From contig NZ_FWXX01000009.1 of NCBI RefSeq assembly GCF_900176475.1, forward strand, positions 62,001 through 126,000: DNA of 64,000 bases. Direction: 5' to 3'. The position numbers and the translations under genes were made by a program. A model generated the notes under the pieces. It saw only the letters and a program-made list of their open reading frames with translations, was not told where the DNA came from and searched no databases. The stretch is from Tropicibacter naphthalenivorans. Its GTDB lineage: Bacteria > Pseudomonadota > Alphaproteobacteria > Rhodobacterales > Rhodobacteraceae. Shown here in pieces: positions 1 through 7,513 of this stretch; the stretch's first letter is position 1; each line of letters starts with the position of its first letter.

Positions 1-645
1 CACGAGTTCCAGTCGGGTGCCTGGACCCTGCCGAGCGTCTCCATCGAGACCGGCATGCCTGAGGTGCCGCGCTACGCCATGTATTCCGGTTGCGTGCTCG
101 ATCAGATCACCTGGCAGATGCAGCGGTCTGGCTTGCTGACCTCCACCGCCCGGCTGGTGGCGCAGGGCGAAACGGTGGGCACGACCACCAGTGCCGGCAC
201 GCCCGCCGCGTTGGAGCTGAAGCGGTTCGGCCATTTCAACGGGTCGATCACCCGCAACGGTTCGGCCCTCGGCAATGTGGTCTCCGCCGACATTACCTAT
301 GCCAACAACCTCGACCGGATCGAAACCATCCGTTCGGACGGCCGCATCGATGGCGCGGACCCGTCCATCGCGGCGCTGACGGGCTCCATCGAGGTCCGTT
401 TCGCCGACAGCACGCTGGTGACGCAAGCGATCAACGGCGATCCGTGCGAGCTCGAGTTCGCCTACGTCCTGCCGTCCGGCGAGAGCTTCACCTTCACCGT
501 GCACGCCGTCTACCTGCCGCGCCCGCGCATCGAGATTTCCGGGCCCCAGGGCGTGCAGGCGACCTTCGACTGGCAGGCCGCGCGCGACAGCACCGTCGGC
601 CGGATGTGCACTGCCACCCTTGTGAACGATGTGGAGACGTATTGA
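1..645 (+). CDS. Phage tail tube protein (5' end cut by window)
   Basis: The reading frame is open from the first base, so the gene begins outside the window; the internal ATG at 55 is probably not the start. The visible 214 residues look like the major tail tube (tail sheath-less, siphovirus-type) proteins of alphaproteobacterial phages: beta-rich, no membrane segment, with an insertion-like domain around an LTGSIEVRF stretch. It overlaps the next gene by one base (TGATG), the usual coupling in tail operons, and its place just before the tail assembly chaperone and tape measure genes supports the call. The family assignment rests on general resemblance and order, not on a catalytic motif. 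Confidence 0.72.
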   Translation, partial: HEFQSGAWTLPSVSIETGMPEVPRYAMYSGCVLDQITWQMQRSGLLTSTARLVAQGETVGTTTSAGTPAALELKRFGHFNGSITRNGSALGNVVSADITYANNLDRIETIRSDGRIDGADPSIAALTGSIEVRFADSTLVTQAINGDPCELEFAYVLPSGESFTFTVHAVYLPRPRIEISGPQGVQATFDWQAARDSTVGRMCTATLVNDVETY

Positions 646-1082
646 TGCTGACGCTCGACCTGACCAATGCGCCCTGCTGGCATGACCTCGCCCCTGGCGT
701 GCGGGTGCAGCTGCGCCCGCTGACCACCGCGCTGATGGTCGCGACGCGCAGCGATCCGGCCGTGGAAGCTGTTCCAGAAGATGCCTCCGACGAGGAACGC
801 GCAGTGGCCTTCGCCAAGGCGCTGGCGCGGCGGGCGGTACTTGCCTGGGACGGTATCGGCGATGCGGACGGCAACCCCATCGAGCCGAGCCCCGAGGCCA
901 TCGATGCGCTGCTCGACGTCTGGCCGATCTTCGAGGCCTTCCAACTGACCTACGTCTCCAAGGGCCTGCTGCTGGAGCAGGAAAAAAACGCCTCCGCGCT
1001 CTCGCCGAATGGTCCTTCGGCGGGGGCGAACGATATTGCCAAGCCTGCGCGCAAGCCTGCCCGGACTGCCCGGCGCGGCTGA
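645..1082 (+). CDS. Tail assembly chaperone, short (unshifted) product
   Basis: A 145-residue protein starting at the ATG that overlaps the tail tube stop. Position between tail tube and tape measure is that of lambda gpG and its relatives, which coat the tape measure protein before tube assembly. The N-terminal part is acidic and alpha-helical; the last about 30 residues after the slippery site become basic, Pro/Ala/Arg-rich and look like out-of-frame filler (KPARKPARTARRG). A heptamer A AAA AAC at 983-989 lies in the correct phase for -1 slippage, and the -1 frame is open to 1309, so this ORF is probably one of two products. See the separate entries for the site and the extension. Confidence 0.75.
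   Translation: MLTLDLTNAPCWHDLAPGVRVQLRPLTTALMVATRSDPAVEAVPEDASDEERAVAFAKALARRAVLAWDGIGDADGNPIEPSPEAIDALLDVWPIFEAFQLTYVSKGLLLEQEKNASALSPNGPSAGANDIAKPARKPARTARRG
983..989 (+). promoter_or_regulatory. -1 programmed ribosomal frameshift site (A AAA AAC)
   Basis: In the frame of the gene starting at 645 the codons are GAA AAA AAC, giving the classical X XXY YYZ heptamer A AAA AAC. Slippage by one base lets both tRNAs re-pair fully at the first two positions. The -1 frame then runs without a stop from 989 to 1309. Frameshifting in tail assembly chaperone genes (lambda G-GT) is a widely conserved arrangement, and the site is where it would be expected, before the C-terminal end of the short product. 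I did not find an obvious stimulatory stem by eye in the GC-rich downstream sequence. Confidence 0.8.
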
Positions 1083-1309
1083 ACCGTCCAGAAACTCCGG
1101 AGGGCTGGCAGGTCTGGGACCTGGTCGGCCGCCTCGGCGGTCAGCTGCGTGTGTTGCCTGGCGCGGTGATTGGCTGGGACATGTCGGCGGCACTGGACCT
1201 TGGCAATGCCCTTGGCGTGCCGCCCGCCGTCGCGGCCGAACTTCTCCCCGTCATCGAAGCGGTGATGGTCGCGAAACTCAACGAACAGATGGAACGCCGC
1301 AATGGCTGA
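989..1309 (+). CDS. Tail assembly chaperone, -1 frame extension (T-like domain)
   Basis: This is the -1 frame reached by slippage at 983-989; it has no good start of its own. The fused product would have about 221 residues: 115 from the upstream frame and 106 from this one. The extension looks like real protein: it holds a cysteine-rich stretch with CQAC and CPDC separated by three residues, which could bind zinc, then GWQVWDLVGRLGGQLR and a helical C-terminus ending ERRNG. Its stop overlaps the ATG of the tape measure gene at 1302, as expected for a translated frame coupled to the next gene. In lambda-like phages the T domain recruits the tail tube protein. Confidence 0.72.
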   Translation, partial: RLRALAEWSFGGGERYCQACAQACPDCPARLNRPETPEGWQVWDLVGRLGGQLRVLPGAVIGWDMSAALDLGNALGVPPAVAAELLPVIEAVMVAKLNEQMERRNG

Positions 1310-3737
1310 AAAACGCGTCAGCGTCCGCCTTGCGGCGGTCGGTGGTCGGCAAGTGCGCGCCGAGCTGGAAGGTGTCGGCGAAGCCGGATCGCGTGGCTTC
1401 GGACGGCTCAGCCGGGAGATGGAAGCGGCCAATGCTCGGCTCGCGGCTTTCTCGCGGCGCGTGCGTGTGGCCGCCGCAGCCGCTGTGGCCGCAGCCGCCG
1501 CTGCTGGCGTGGCGATGATCCGCTCCGGCCTGCAGACCGTCGATGCGCAGGCCAAGCTCGCGCAGTCGCTCGGCACCACCGTTGCTTCTATCCAGACGCT
1601 GGAGCGTGCGGGCGAGCTGGCGGGCGTGTCGATGTCCGGCATCGAGCAGGCGACGAAGGATCTGACACGCCGTCTCAGCCAGGCGGCCGCTGGCACGGGC
1701 CCGGCCGCCGATGCGCTCGACCGGCTCGGGCTGTCCGCCAACGACCTGATCGCGCTGCCGCTGGACCAACGTGTCGGCGCGATCAATGCCGCCATCGAAG
1801 AGTTCGTGCCTGCCGCCGAGCGCGCCGCCGTGGCGGGGCAGCTCTTCGGCGAGGAAGGCTCCATCGCCATGTCGCGGATCGACACCGCGACGCTGCGCCA
1901 GGCGACCGAGGACGTGCTCGCGTTCGGTGTCGTGGTCTCCGAACAGGATGCCGACCAGATCGAGCGGACGAACGACGCCATCTCCCGGCTCGGGCTGATC
2001 TGGCGCGGGCTGTCGAACCAGCTGGCGGTCGCCGCGGCTCCGGCGCTCGAGGCGGTCGCCAACGCCATGGCCGCCATTGCCAGCCGCACCGGGCCGCTCG
2101 GCATCGCCATTCGTGGCCTCTTCGACAATATCGGCCGCCTGACCACCTATGCCGTGACCTTCGCGACCTTCCTCGCGGGCCGCTGGGTCGCCGGATTGGC
2201 CGCTGCGGCGCTGTCGGTGCGTGGGTTCGCCACCGCGCTCGTCGTGCTGCGCGGGGCTCTGATTCGCACCGGCATCGGTGCGCTGATCGTCGGCGTCGGC
2301 GAACTCATCTATCAGCTGTCCCAATTCGTCGCCCGCGTGGGCGGGGTCGGCGACGCCTTCCGGCTGCTCTCCGATCTGGCCTCCGAGGTCTGGTCGCGGG
2401 TCGGGCTCGCGCTCGATGCCGCGCTGGCCCGCATGGCGGCCGGATGGGCGGGGTTGAAGGCTGCCGCGCTTTCGGCGCTCGAAGGCACCGTCGCGGGCGT
2501 CGTGGGGTTTGGGGACCGCACCGTCGCGATCTTCCAGGGGGCCTATGACGGCGCAGTGGCGATCTGGGGCAGCCTGCCGGGCGCCATCGGTGACTTCGCT
2601 TACCAGGCCGCGAACGGGTTGATTGGCGGGGCGGAGGCGATGCTGAACGGCGTCGTCACCCGCATCAACAGCTTCATCGCGACCCTGAACGCCGCGCTGG
2701 CCCTGCTGCCCGAATGGTCGACCGGCGAAGGCGGCGTGCGGATCGGCACGCTCGACGCGGTGGACCTGAGCCGGATCGACAATCCGTTCGAGGGGGCCGC
2801 GACGGCGGCGGGTACCGCCGCAGCCGATGCGTTCTCGGCGGCGCTCGCCCGGACCTACGTCGCACCGCCCGATCTCGGGCTTGGCGCGATGGCGGAGGAC
2901 GTGCGTGCCCGGGCCGATGCCTATCGCGAGGCTGCGGGCATGCTGACCGATGCCGCGACCCGGCCGCTCGCCGCCTGGCAGGCGCTGAAGGATGCCGTCG
3001 CCGGGTCCGGCACGGAGGCCGAGACCGCGCTGTCAGACGCCGCGACCTCCGCCGATGCACTCGCGGCCGGGCTCGACGACACCGCATCCGCAGCCAATGG
3101 CGCCGGAGGTGCTGCTCGCGATGCCGGAACCGCCGCGGGCGAAGGAGCGGAGCGTGCCCTGACCGGATGGCAGGCCGTAACGGCGGCGCTCTCGGACTAT
3201 GCCAGCCGGGCCCGGGAGATCGGCGGCGATATCGGCCAGAGCCTCGTCAGCGCGTTCCAGTCGGCCGAGGACGCGGTCGGGGAGTTCGTGAAGACCGGCA
3301 AGCTGAACTTCCGCGATCTGGTGACTTCGCTGATCGCGGACCTGGCGAAGCTGGCGGCGCGGCGGTTCATCCTCGGCCCCATCGCCAACGCGCTCTCAGG
3401 CGCGCTCGGTGGCGCGGGCGGGATCTTCGCCAACATCCTTCACGCAGGCGGCATGGTCGGCTCGTCCGGCCCCTCGCGCATGGTCCCGGCCATGGCCTTC
3501 GCCACCGCGCCCCGGATGCATTCGGGCGGCGCGGTGGGGCTTCGGCACGACGAGGTGCCCGCGATCCTGCAGCGGGGCGAGCGCGTGCTCTCGCGCCGCG
3601 AGGCGCAGAGCTACGGCACGGGCGGCGGGATCAACGTCACCATCATGGCGCGCGACGCCGAGAGTTTCCGGCAATCGCGCACGCAGGTCGCGGCGGACAT
3701 TGCACGGGCGGTCTCGCTCGGGCGGAGGGGGATGTAA
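1302..3737 (+). CDS. Phage tail tape measure protein
   Basis: An 811-residue protein that sets tail length and lies in the tail lumen. It begins with a short beta region, then a long alanine-rich helical region (residues about 40-75, AAAAAVAAAAAAGVAM), several hydrophobic segments in the middle (about residues 285-345), Ala/Asp-rich helical stretches at 540-640, and the typical end GINVTIMARDAESFRQSR seen in tape measure proteins of this phage group. The ATG overlaps the stop of the frameshifted chaperone. The length is moderate for a siphovirus and, at roughly 1.5 angstroms per residue, would fit a tail of about 120 nm; that is a rule-of-thumb inference. Confidence 0.85.
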   Translation: MAEKRVSVRLAAVGGRQVRAELEGVGEAGSRGFGRLSREMEAANARLAAFSRRVRVAAAAAVAAAAAAGVAMIRSGLQTVDAQAKLAQSLGTTVASIQTLERAGELAGVSMSGIEQATKDLTRRLSQAAAGTGPAADALDRLGLSANDLIALPLDQRVGAINAAIEEFVPAAERAAVAGQLFGEEGSIAMSRIDTATLRQATEDVLAFGVVVSEQDADQIERTNDAISRLGLIWRGLSNQLAVAAAPALEAVANAMAAIASRTGPLGIAIRGLFDNIGRLTTYAVTFATFLAGRWVAGLAAAALSVRGFATALVVLRGALIRTGIGALIVGVGELIYQLSQFVARVGGVGDAFRLLSDLASEVWSRVGLALDAALARMAAGWAGLKAAALSALEGTVAGVVGFGDRTVAIFQGAYDGAVAIWGSLPGAIGDFAYQAANGLIGGAEAMLNGVVTRINSFIATLNAALALLPEWSTGEGGVRIGTLDAVDLSRIDNPFEGAATAAGTAAADAFSAALARTYVAPPDLGLGAMAEDVRARADAYREAAGMLTDAATRPLAAWQALKDAVAGSGTEAETALSDAATSADALAAGLDDTASAANGAGGAARDAGTAAGEGAERALTGWQAVTAALSDYASRAREIGGDIGQSLVSAFQSAEDAVGEFVKTGKLNFRDLVTSLIADLAKLAARRFILGPIANALSGALGGAGGIFANILHAGGMVGSSGPSRMVPAMAFATAPRMHSGGAVGLRHDEVPAILQRGERVLSRREAQSYGTGGGINVTIMARDAESFRQSRTQVAADIARAVSLGRRGM

Positions 3738-3740
3738 GCC

Positions 3741-4367
3741 ATGGCGTTCCATGAGGTCCGGTTCCCGGACAACATCAGCCGAGGCGCGCGGGGCGGGCCC
3801 GAGCGGCGCACGCAGATCGTCGAGCTCGCCTCGGGTGACGAGGAGCGCAACGCCAGCTGGGCCAATTCGCGCCGCCGCTACGATGTCGCCTTTGGCATCC
3901 GCCGCGCAGACGATCTGGCGGCGGTCGTCGCTTTCTTCGAGGCGCGCAACGGCCGCCTGCATGGGTTTCGCTTCAAGGACTGGGGCGACCACAAGTCCTG
4001 CCTGCCGTCGGGCGCCCCGTCGCCGACCGACCAGGCGATCGGCACCGGTGACGGCACGACGACCGCCTTCCAGCTGGTGAAGCGCTACGCTTCGGGCAGC
4101 CAGACATGGGTGCGGACCATCGCCAAGCCGGTCGCGGGCTCGGTCACCATCGCCTTGAATGGCGCGCCCCAGGCGTCCGGCTGGTCCGTCGATACCACGA
4201 CCGGCGTCATCACCTTCACCACCGCGCCGGGCCTCGGCGTCGCGATCACCGCGGGCTTCGAGTTCGATGTCCCCGTCCGCTTCGACACGGACGTGCTCGA
4301 CGTGACGCTCGACCTCGAACGGCTGGGTTCGATCACCTCCATCCCGCTTCTGGAGATCCGACGATGA
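3741..4367 (+). CDS. DUF2460 distal tail protein (GTA gp12-like)
   Basis: A 208-residue protein starting three bases after the tape measure stop. The N-terminus (FHEVRFPDNISRGARGGPER) and the middle HGFRFKDWGD motif are typical of the DUF2460/TIGR02217 family, which includes gp12 of the Rhodobacter capsulatus gene transfer agent, a distal tail protein. It ends with a conserved LDLERLGSITSIPLLEIR-type segment. The stop overlaps the next start (ATGA). In GTA clusters the next gene would be the DUF2163 protein; here a lysis cassette of about 1.8 kb separates the two. Confidence 0.88.
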   Translation: MAFHEVRFPDNISRGARGGPERRTQIVELASGDEERNASWANSRRRYDVAFGIRRADDLAAVVAFFEARNGRLHGFRFKDWGDHKSCLPSGAPSPTDQAIGTGDGTTTAFQLVKRYASGSQTWVRTIAKPVAGSVTIALNGAPQASGWSVDTTTGVITFTTAPGLGVAITAGFEFDVPVRFDTDVLDVTLDLERLGSITSIPLLEIRR

Positions 4368-4714
4368 ACGACGAAACCGGATTTCTGGCGGCGGCGCTGA
4401 AGGAACTGCTCGCTTCCACCGCCGTGATCCTCGCCGCCTGGGGCGCGCTCGGGGGCGCGACCAACGCGCTGACGACGAAAATGCGGCTGCGCGACGCCCT
4501 GCGCCACATCCTGCTCGGGGGTCTGATCGCGGCCGGGATGGGCAGCCTGTCGATGGCGATCATTACCCGCTGGCTCGGCCTGCCGCCCGAAGCGATCCCG
4601 GCCGGGGGCGCGGCCGGATCGGCCGCCTATCTCGTCGGCGTCTTCGGACCGGCCTTCATCGAGGTGCTGCTCGCCCGTCTGCGCCATGCCGGGAAAGGTG
4701 ATGGCGATGCATGA
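4364..4714 (+). CDS. Phage membrane protein, possible holin
   Basis: A 116-residue protein whose ATG overlaps the DUF2460 stop (ATGA). It has three hydrophobic stretches (about residues 15-30, 43-63 and 77-100) separated by short polar loops, with a basic segment TTKMRLRDALRH between the first two and a charged C-terminus. It begins a run of small membrane proteins around the endolysin gene, so a holin role (timed hole formation in the inner membrane to release endolysin) is likely, but small membrane proteins diverge too quickly to name a family. Confidence 0.6.
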   Translation: MNDETGFLAAALKELLASTAVILAAWGALGGATNALTTKMRLRDALRHILLGGLIAAGMGSLSMAIITRWLGLPPEAIPAGGAAGSAAYLVGVFGPAFIEVLLARLRHAGKGDGDA

Positions 4715-4838
4715 CCTCCTGCGCCTCGCGCGCTCCCTTCGCTGCGACCCGGCCGATCCCGGCCAGGCCTTCCGCCACCACCTGGGCATCGGCATCGCCG
4801 TCGCCGCGCTGATCCTGATCCTCTCGCTTCTGGGGTAA
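4707..4838 (+). CDS. Small single-pass membrane protein in lysis cassette
   Basis: A 43-residue ORF that begins inside the end of the previous gene. A cytoplasmic-looking basic N-terminus (MHDLLRLARSLR) is followed by one membrane segment (IGIAVAALILILSLLG) at the very C-terminus. A purine-rich stretch (GGGAAAGG, 4691-4698) sits a suitable distance before the ATG at 4707; ATG 4701 in the same frame is possible but too close to it. The end is five bases before the endolysin start. It may be a holin partner or antiholin; the function is inferred from position only. Confidence 0.5.
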   Translation: MHDLLRLARSLRCDPADPGQAFRHHLGIGIAVAALILILSLLG

Positions 4839-4843
4839 CTTCC

Positions 4844-5509
4844 ATGCAGATGACTGACCGGGGTCTTCTGGCCCTCGTCCGGCACGAAGGGATCGTGCTC
4901 GGACCCTATCTCGATGTGAAACAGGTCTGGACGTTCGGCATCGGCCACACGGCCGCAGCCGGGGCACCCGATCCCGCCACGATGCCGCGCGGCATGCCCG
5001 CCGATCTCGATGCCGCGATCCGCGAGGCGTTCCGGGTCTTCCAGGCCGACCTCGCGCGTCACGAGGCTGACGTTTTGCGCGCCGTGAAGGTGCCGCTCGA
5101 GCGGCACGAATTCGATGCGCTGGTCTCCTTCCATTACAACACAGGCGGCATCGCCAAGGCGGCGCTCACCCGGCTCCTGAACGCGGGCGACCGGGCTGCT
5201 GCGGCAGCAGCCTTCATGGGCTGGCTCAAGCCCGTTGCGATCCGCCCGCGCCGCGAGGCCGAGCGCGACCTCTTCGCCAAAGGCCACTATCCCGCTGGCA
5301 ACATCCCCATCTGGTCGGTCGACCGCAACGGCCGAGTCGATTTCTCGCGACCGATCCGGAGACTGACCGAGGGCGAGGCGCTGGCGCTGCTGCGCCCCCC
5401 AAGCGTGCCGATACCGAGACCAACCGTGCCTGCCGCCAAACCTGAACCCGCAATCAGCTGGTTTACCCGGCTGACCTCCTTCTTCTCCACCCTGATCCGG
5501 AGGGCCTGA
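4844..5509 (+). CDS. Phage endolysin, GH24 lysozyme family
   Basis: A 221-residue muramidase that cleaves peptidoglycan glycan strands at lysis. The T4-lysozyme-type catalytic triad is in place: Glu15 in RHEG, Asp24 in PYLDV and Thr30 in WTFGIGHT. The helical domain continues through DALVSFHYNTGG, a conserved GH24 signature. There is no N-terminal signal or anchor, so export would depend on a holin. The C-terminal 50 residues are proline-rich and end in an amphipathic or membrane-touching segment (SWFTRLTSFFSTLIRR), an extension not needed for catalysis. Flanking small membrane proteins form the rest of the lysis cassette. Confidence 0.9.
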   Translation: MQMTDRGLLALVRHEGIVLGPYLDVKQVWTFGIGHTAAAGAPDPATMPRGMPADLDAAIREAFRVFQADLARHEADVLRAVKVPLERHEFDALVSFHYNTGGIAKAALTRLLNAGDRAAAAAAFMGWLKPVAIRPRREAERDLFAKGHYPAGNIPIWSVDRNGRVDFSRPIRRLTEGEALALLRPPSVPIPRPTVPAAKPEPAISWFTRLTSFFSTLIRRA

Positions 5510-5513
5510 TCCC

Positions 5514-5744
5514 ATGCGCTACATCCGTCCGACCTCGCTCACCTGGTGGGCGGGATGCCTCGCCATGCTCACCGGCATCGCCTCTCTTGCGCTGCCCGCC
5601 ACCGGGCCGCTCGGGGAACTCTCCCGCTTCGTCGCGTTGCTCGCAGGTTCAAGCGACGCTTCGCCTGCGGGGCTGATGTTCCTCGGGCTGGGCCTGATCG
5701 GCCTGCGCGACCGGATCGAGCGCGGGTTCCATGGGCGTGCTTGA
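5514..5744 (+). CDS. Small two-helix membrane protein in lysis cassette
   Basis: A 76-residue protein four bases after the endolysin stop. It has two hydrophobic segments (about residues 12-32 and 48-66) with a short polar loop and a basic C-terminal tail (RDRIERGFHGRA), a layout compatible with a class II holin. Its stop lies inside the next gene, which starts at 5731. No family recognised. Confidence 0.55.
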   Translation: MRYIRPTSLTWWAGCLAMLTGIASLALPATGPLGELSRFVALLAGSSDASPAGLMFLGLGLIGLRDRIERGFHGRA

Positions 5745-5838
5745 GTTCCTCGCAGGTCTGGTCGTGGGCGGGGTGCTCGGCGTCTTCATCGTTGCGCTCT
5801 GCGTCGCTGCCGCGCGCGGGGAGCGGGACGATGGCTGA
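5731..5838 (+). CDS. 35-residue membrane peptide (DUF3789-like)
   Basis: A very short ORF, ATG at 5731, stop TGA at 5836. The sequence is one membrane helix (LAGLVVGGVLGVFIVALCVAA) followed by a charged tail ARGERDDG. This pattern matches the small phage proteins grouped as DUF3789. It overlaps both neighbours (the start overlaps the previous gene by 14 bases, the end overlaps the next by 8), the compact style of a phage lysis cassette. Role unknown. Confidence 0.5.
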   Translation: MGVLEFLAGLVVGGVLGVFIVALCVAAARGERDDG

Positions 5839-6061
5839 GTTCCTGGTCTGGCTGATCGCGGCTCTGGGCGCGGTCGGGGGCGTCGTCCTCGGCCGGGTCT
5901 GGGGGCGTGCGGAGGGCGAACGTACGGGTAAGCGAGAGGCAGAAAGCGATGCGATGGAAGACAAGAACAAGCGCGTCGAGCGCGGGCAAGATGCGGTTCG
6001 CGACGGCCGCAGCGCTGGCGATCCTGCTGACCGGCTGCGCCGCAACGATGGGCGCTGGTGA
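5831..6061 (+). CDS. Probable inner-membrane spanin (Rz-like)
   Basis: A 76-residue protein with an N-terminal membrane segment (EFLVWLIAALGAVGGVVLG, residues 3-21) and a highly charged helical tail rich in Glu, Lys and Arg (about residues 22-60). This is the layout of an i-spanin, whose periplasmic coiled coil binds the outer-membrane lipoprotein partner and fuses the two membranes at the last step of lysis. A lipoprotein gene starts inside it in another frame at 5991, which is the strongest support. It is shorter than lambda Rz. Confidence 0.62.
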   Translation: MAEFLVWLIAALGAVGGVVLGRVWGRAEGERTGKREAESDAMEDKNKRVERGQDAVRDGRSAGDPADRLRRNDGRW

Positions 6062-6314
6062 TGCGGGCTGCGTCTCCTATGCCGAGGCGCGGTTGGCCCG
6101 GCCAGCTGCCCAGACCGTCGCGGAGGTTCCGCCGGAATGGGCGACCTGGATCGCCGATCTCGACGACCGAATGACGGGAACCTGCCGACGAAATCCCTCT
6201 CACCCGCACTGCAAGCCCATCTCGACGATGGCACCACGACGCTCGCTTGGTGCTGGCGGATCTCGCAGGCCGATGGGGTCACCTTCGGCTTCACTGACCA
6301 CGACCGCACGCTGA
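5991..6314 (+). CDS. Probable outer-membrane spanin lipoprotein (Rz1-like), overlapping frame
   Basis: Starts inside the Rz-like gene in a different frame. The first residues are a lipoprotein signal: MRF, a hydrophobic stretch ATAAALAILL and the lipobox LTGC, giving a mature protein from Cys16. The mature part has a second cysteine (DAGC) and reads WATWIADLDDRMTG; the frame then runs on for about 40 residues inside the DUF2163 gene without a stop, so the real protein carries a basic tail or this tail is a recent extension. Its nesting in the Rz-like gene is the classical embedded spanin layout. Confidence 0.6.
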   Translation: MRFATAAALAILLTGCAATMGAGDAGCVSYAEARLARPAAQTVAEVPPEWATWIADLDDRMTGTCRRNPSHPHCKPISTMAPRRSLGAGGSRRPMGSPSASLTTTAR

Positions 6315-7072
6315 GCTTCGACGGCACGGATTTCGAGCCCGAGAGCGGGCTGACCGCCTCCGAGGTGCGCTCGGGCTCGGACCTCTCGGTCGATGCGCAG
6401 GATGCGGAAGGCGTGCTGACCTCGGACCGGATCACCGAGACCGATATCCTCGACGGCCGCTGGGACAACGCGGCCGTCGAGGTCTGGCGCGTGAACTGGG
6501 CCGACACCGCTCAGCGCGTTCTGATGCGGCGCGGGGCCATCGGCCAGATCCGGCGCGGGCGGCTGGCCTTCGTCGCCGAGGTCCGCTCGCTCGCGCATGT
6601 GCTCGGGCAGACGGTCGGGCGGACTTTCCAGGCGACCTGCGATGCCGCGCTCGGCGATGCGCGCTGCGGCGTCGATCTCGAGGACCCGGCCTTCAAGGGC
6701 GCGGGTGCTGTGGTCGATCTGCTGCGGGATCGCGCGTTCACCACCTCCGGTCTCGGCGGGTTCACGTCCGGGTCTTTCACATTCGGCACCCTAGACTGGA
6801 CCTCCGGCGCGAACGCAGGGCGGCGCACCGAGGTGCTGGGCCATGATGTGGCGGACGGTATCGCCGTGCTGACCCTGCTCGAGGCCCCGATGCGGGCCAT
6901 CAGCGAGGACGACGCCTTCACCATCCGCGCGGGCTGCGACAAGCGGATCGAGACCTGCAGCGCGAAGTTCGCCAATACCGCCAGATTCCGGGGCTTTCCG
7001 CATATTCCGGGTCAGGACGCCGTTCTGCGCTACGCCACTAAGGACGGCGGCCACGACGGAGGTGTGCTGTGA
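6137..7072 (+). CDS. DUF2163 / phage BR0599 tail protein (GTA gp13-like)
   Basis: A 311-residue baseplate-hub component. The diagnostic N-terminal pattern is present after about 20 residues: SPALQAHLDDGTTTLAWCWR, then FGFTDHDR and LSFDGTDFEP, followed by the C-terminal domain with CDAALGDARCGVDL and a CDKRIETCSAKFAN stretch ending in FPHIPG, as in GTA gp13, which holds an iron-sulphur or metal-binding cysteine set. The family normally starts close to the ALQAHL motif; no ATG/GTG/TTG lies nearer than 6137, which has GGAGG ten bases upstream, so 6137 is chosen. It overlaps the next gene by four bases. Confidence 0.88.
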   Translation: MGDLDRRSRRPNDGNLPTKSLSPALQAHLDDGTTTLAWCWRISQADGVTFGFTDHDRTLSFDGTDFEPESGLTASEVRSGSDLSVDAQDAEGVLTSDRITETDILDGRWDNAAVEVWRVNWADTAQRVLMRRGAIGQIRRGRLAFVAEVRSLAHVLGQTVGRTFQATCDAALGDARCGVDLEDPAFKGAGAVVDLLRDRAFTTSGLGGFTSGSFTFGTLDWTSGANAGRRTEVLGHDVADGIAVLTLLEAPMRAISEDDAFTIRAGCDKRIETCSAKFANTARFRGFPHIPGQDAVLRYATKDGGHDGGVL

Positions 7073-7503
7073 AAGCCGCTGATCCGGATCGGGTTATCGC
7101 GGCGGCACGGTCCTGGCTTGGCACGCCGTATCACGACCAGGCGAGCCTCAAGGGCGTCGGCTGTGATTGCCTCGGCCTCGCGCGGGGCGTCTGGCGCGAA
7201 CTCGTCGGCCCCGAGCCATTCCCGATCCCGCCTTACAGCCGGGACTGGGGCGAGACGGGCCCGCGCGAGGTGCTGGCCGAGGGCGCGCGGCGCATGATGC
7301 CGGAGATCGCCCCGGCCGATGCCGGTCCCAGTGCGCTGGTTCTCTTTCGGATGATGCCGCGCGCCATCGCCAAGCATGTCGGGATCCTGACCGGCCCCGA
7401 TACTTTCCTCCATGCCTACGAGCGGCTCGGCGTCATCGAGGAACCGCTGAGCCAAGCCTGGCGGCGGCGCATCGCCTTCGCCTTCATCTTCCCGCAACGC
7501 TGA
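7069..7503 (+). CDS. NlpC/P60 family cell wall peptidase (GTA gp14-like)
   Basis: A 144-residue tail-associated peptidase that would open peptidoglycan during DNA entry. The catalytic cysteine is in the motif GVGCDCLGLARG (the DCLGL cysteine), the histidine in KHVGILTG, as in NlpC/P60 enzymes. Sequence and length match the TIGR02219 group of phage/GTA cell wall peptidases. Start ATG-type GTG at 7069 overlaps the previous stop. It is followed after ten bases by the hub gene. Confidence 0.88.
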   Translation: MKAADPDRVIAAARSWLGTPYHDQASLKGVGCDCLGLARGVWRELVGPEPFPIPPYSRDWGETGPREVLAEGARRMMPEIAPADAGPSALVLFRMMPRAIAKHVGILTGPDTFLHAYERLGVIEEPLSQAWRRRIAFAFIFPQR

Positions 7504-7513
7504 GACCCCCGAC

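Noticed and set aside
1009-1518. A 169-codon + strand frame over the chaperone extension and tape measure start
   Set aside because: It overlaps two better genes, is Arg/Gly/Pro-rich, and has no ribosome site; the -1 frameshift explains the region better.
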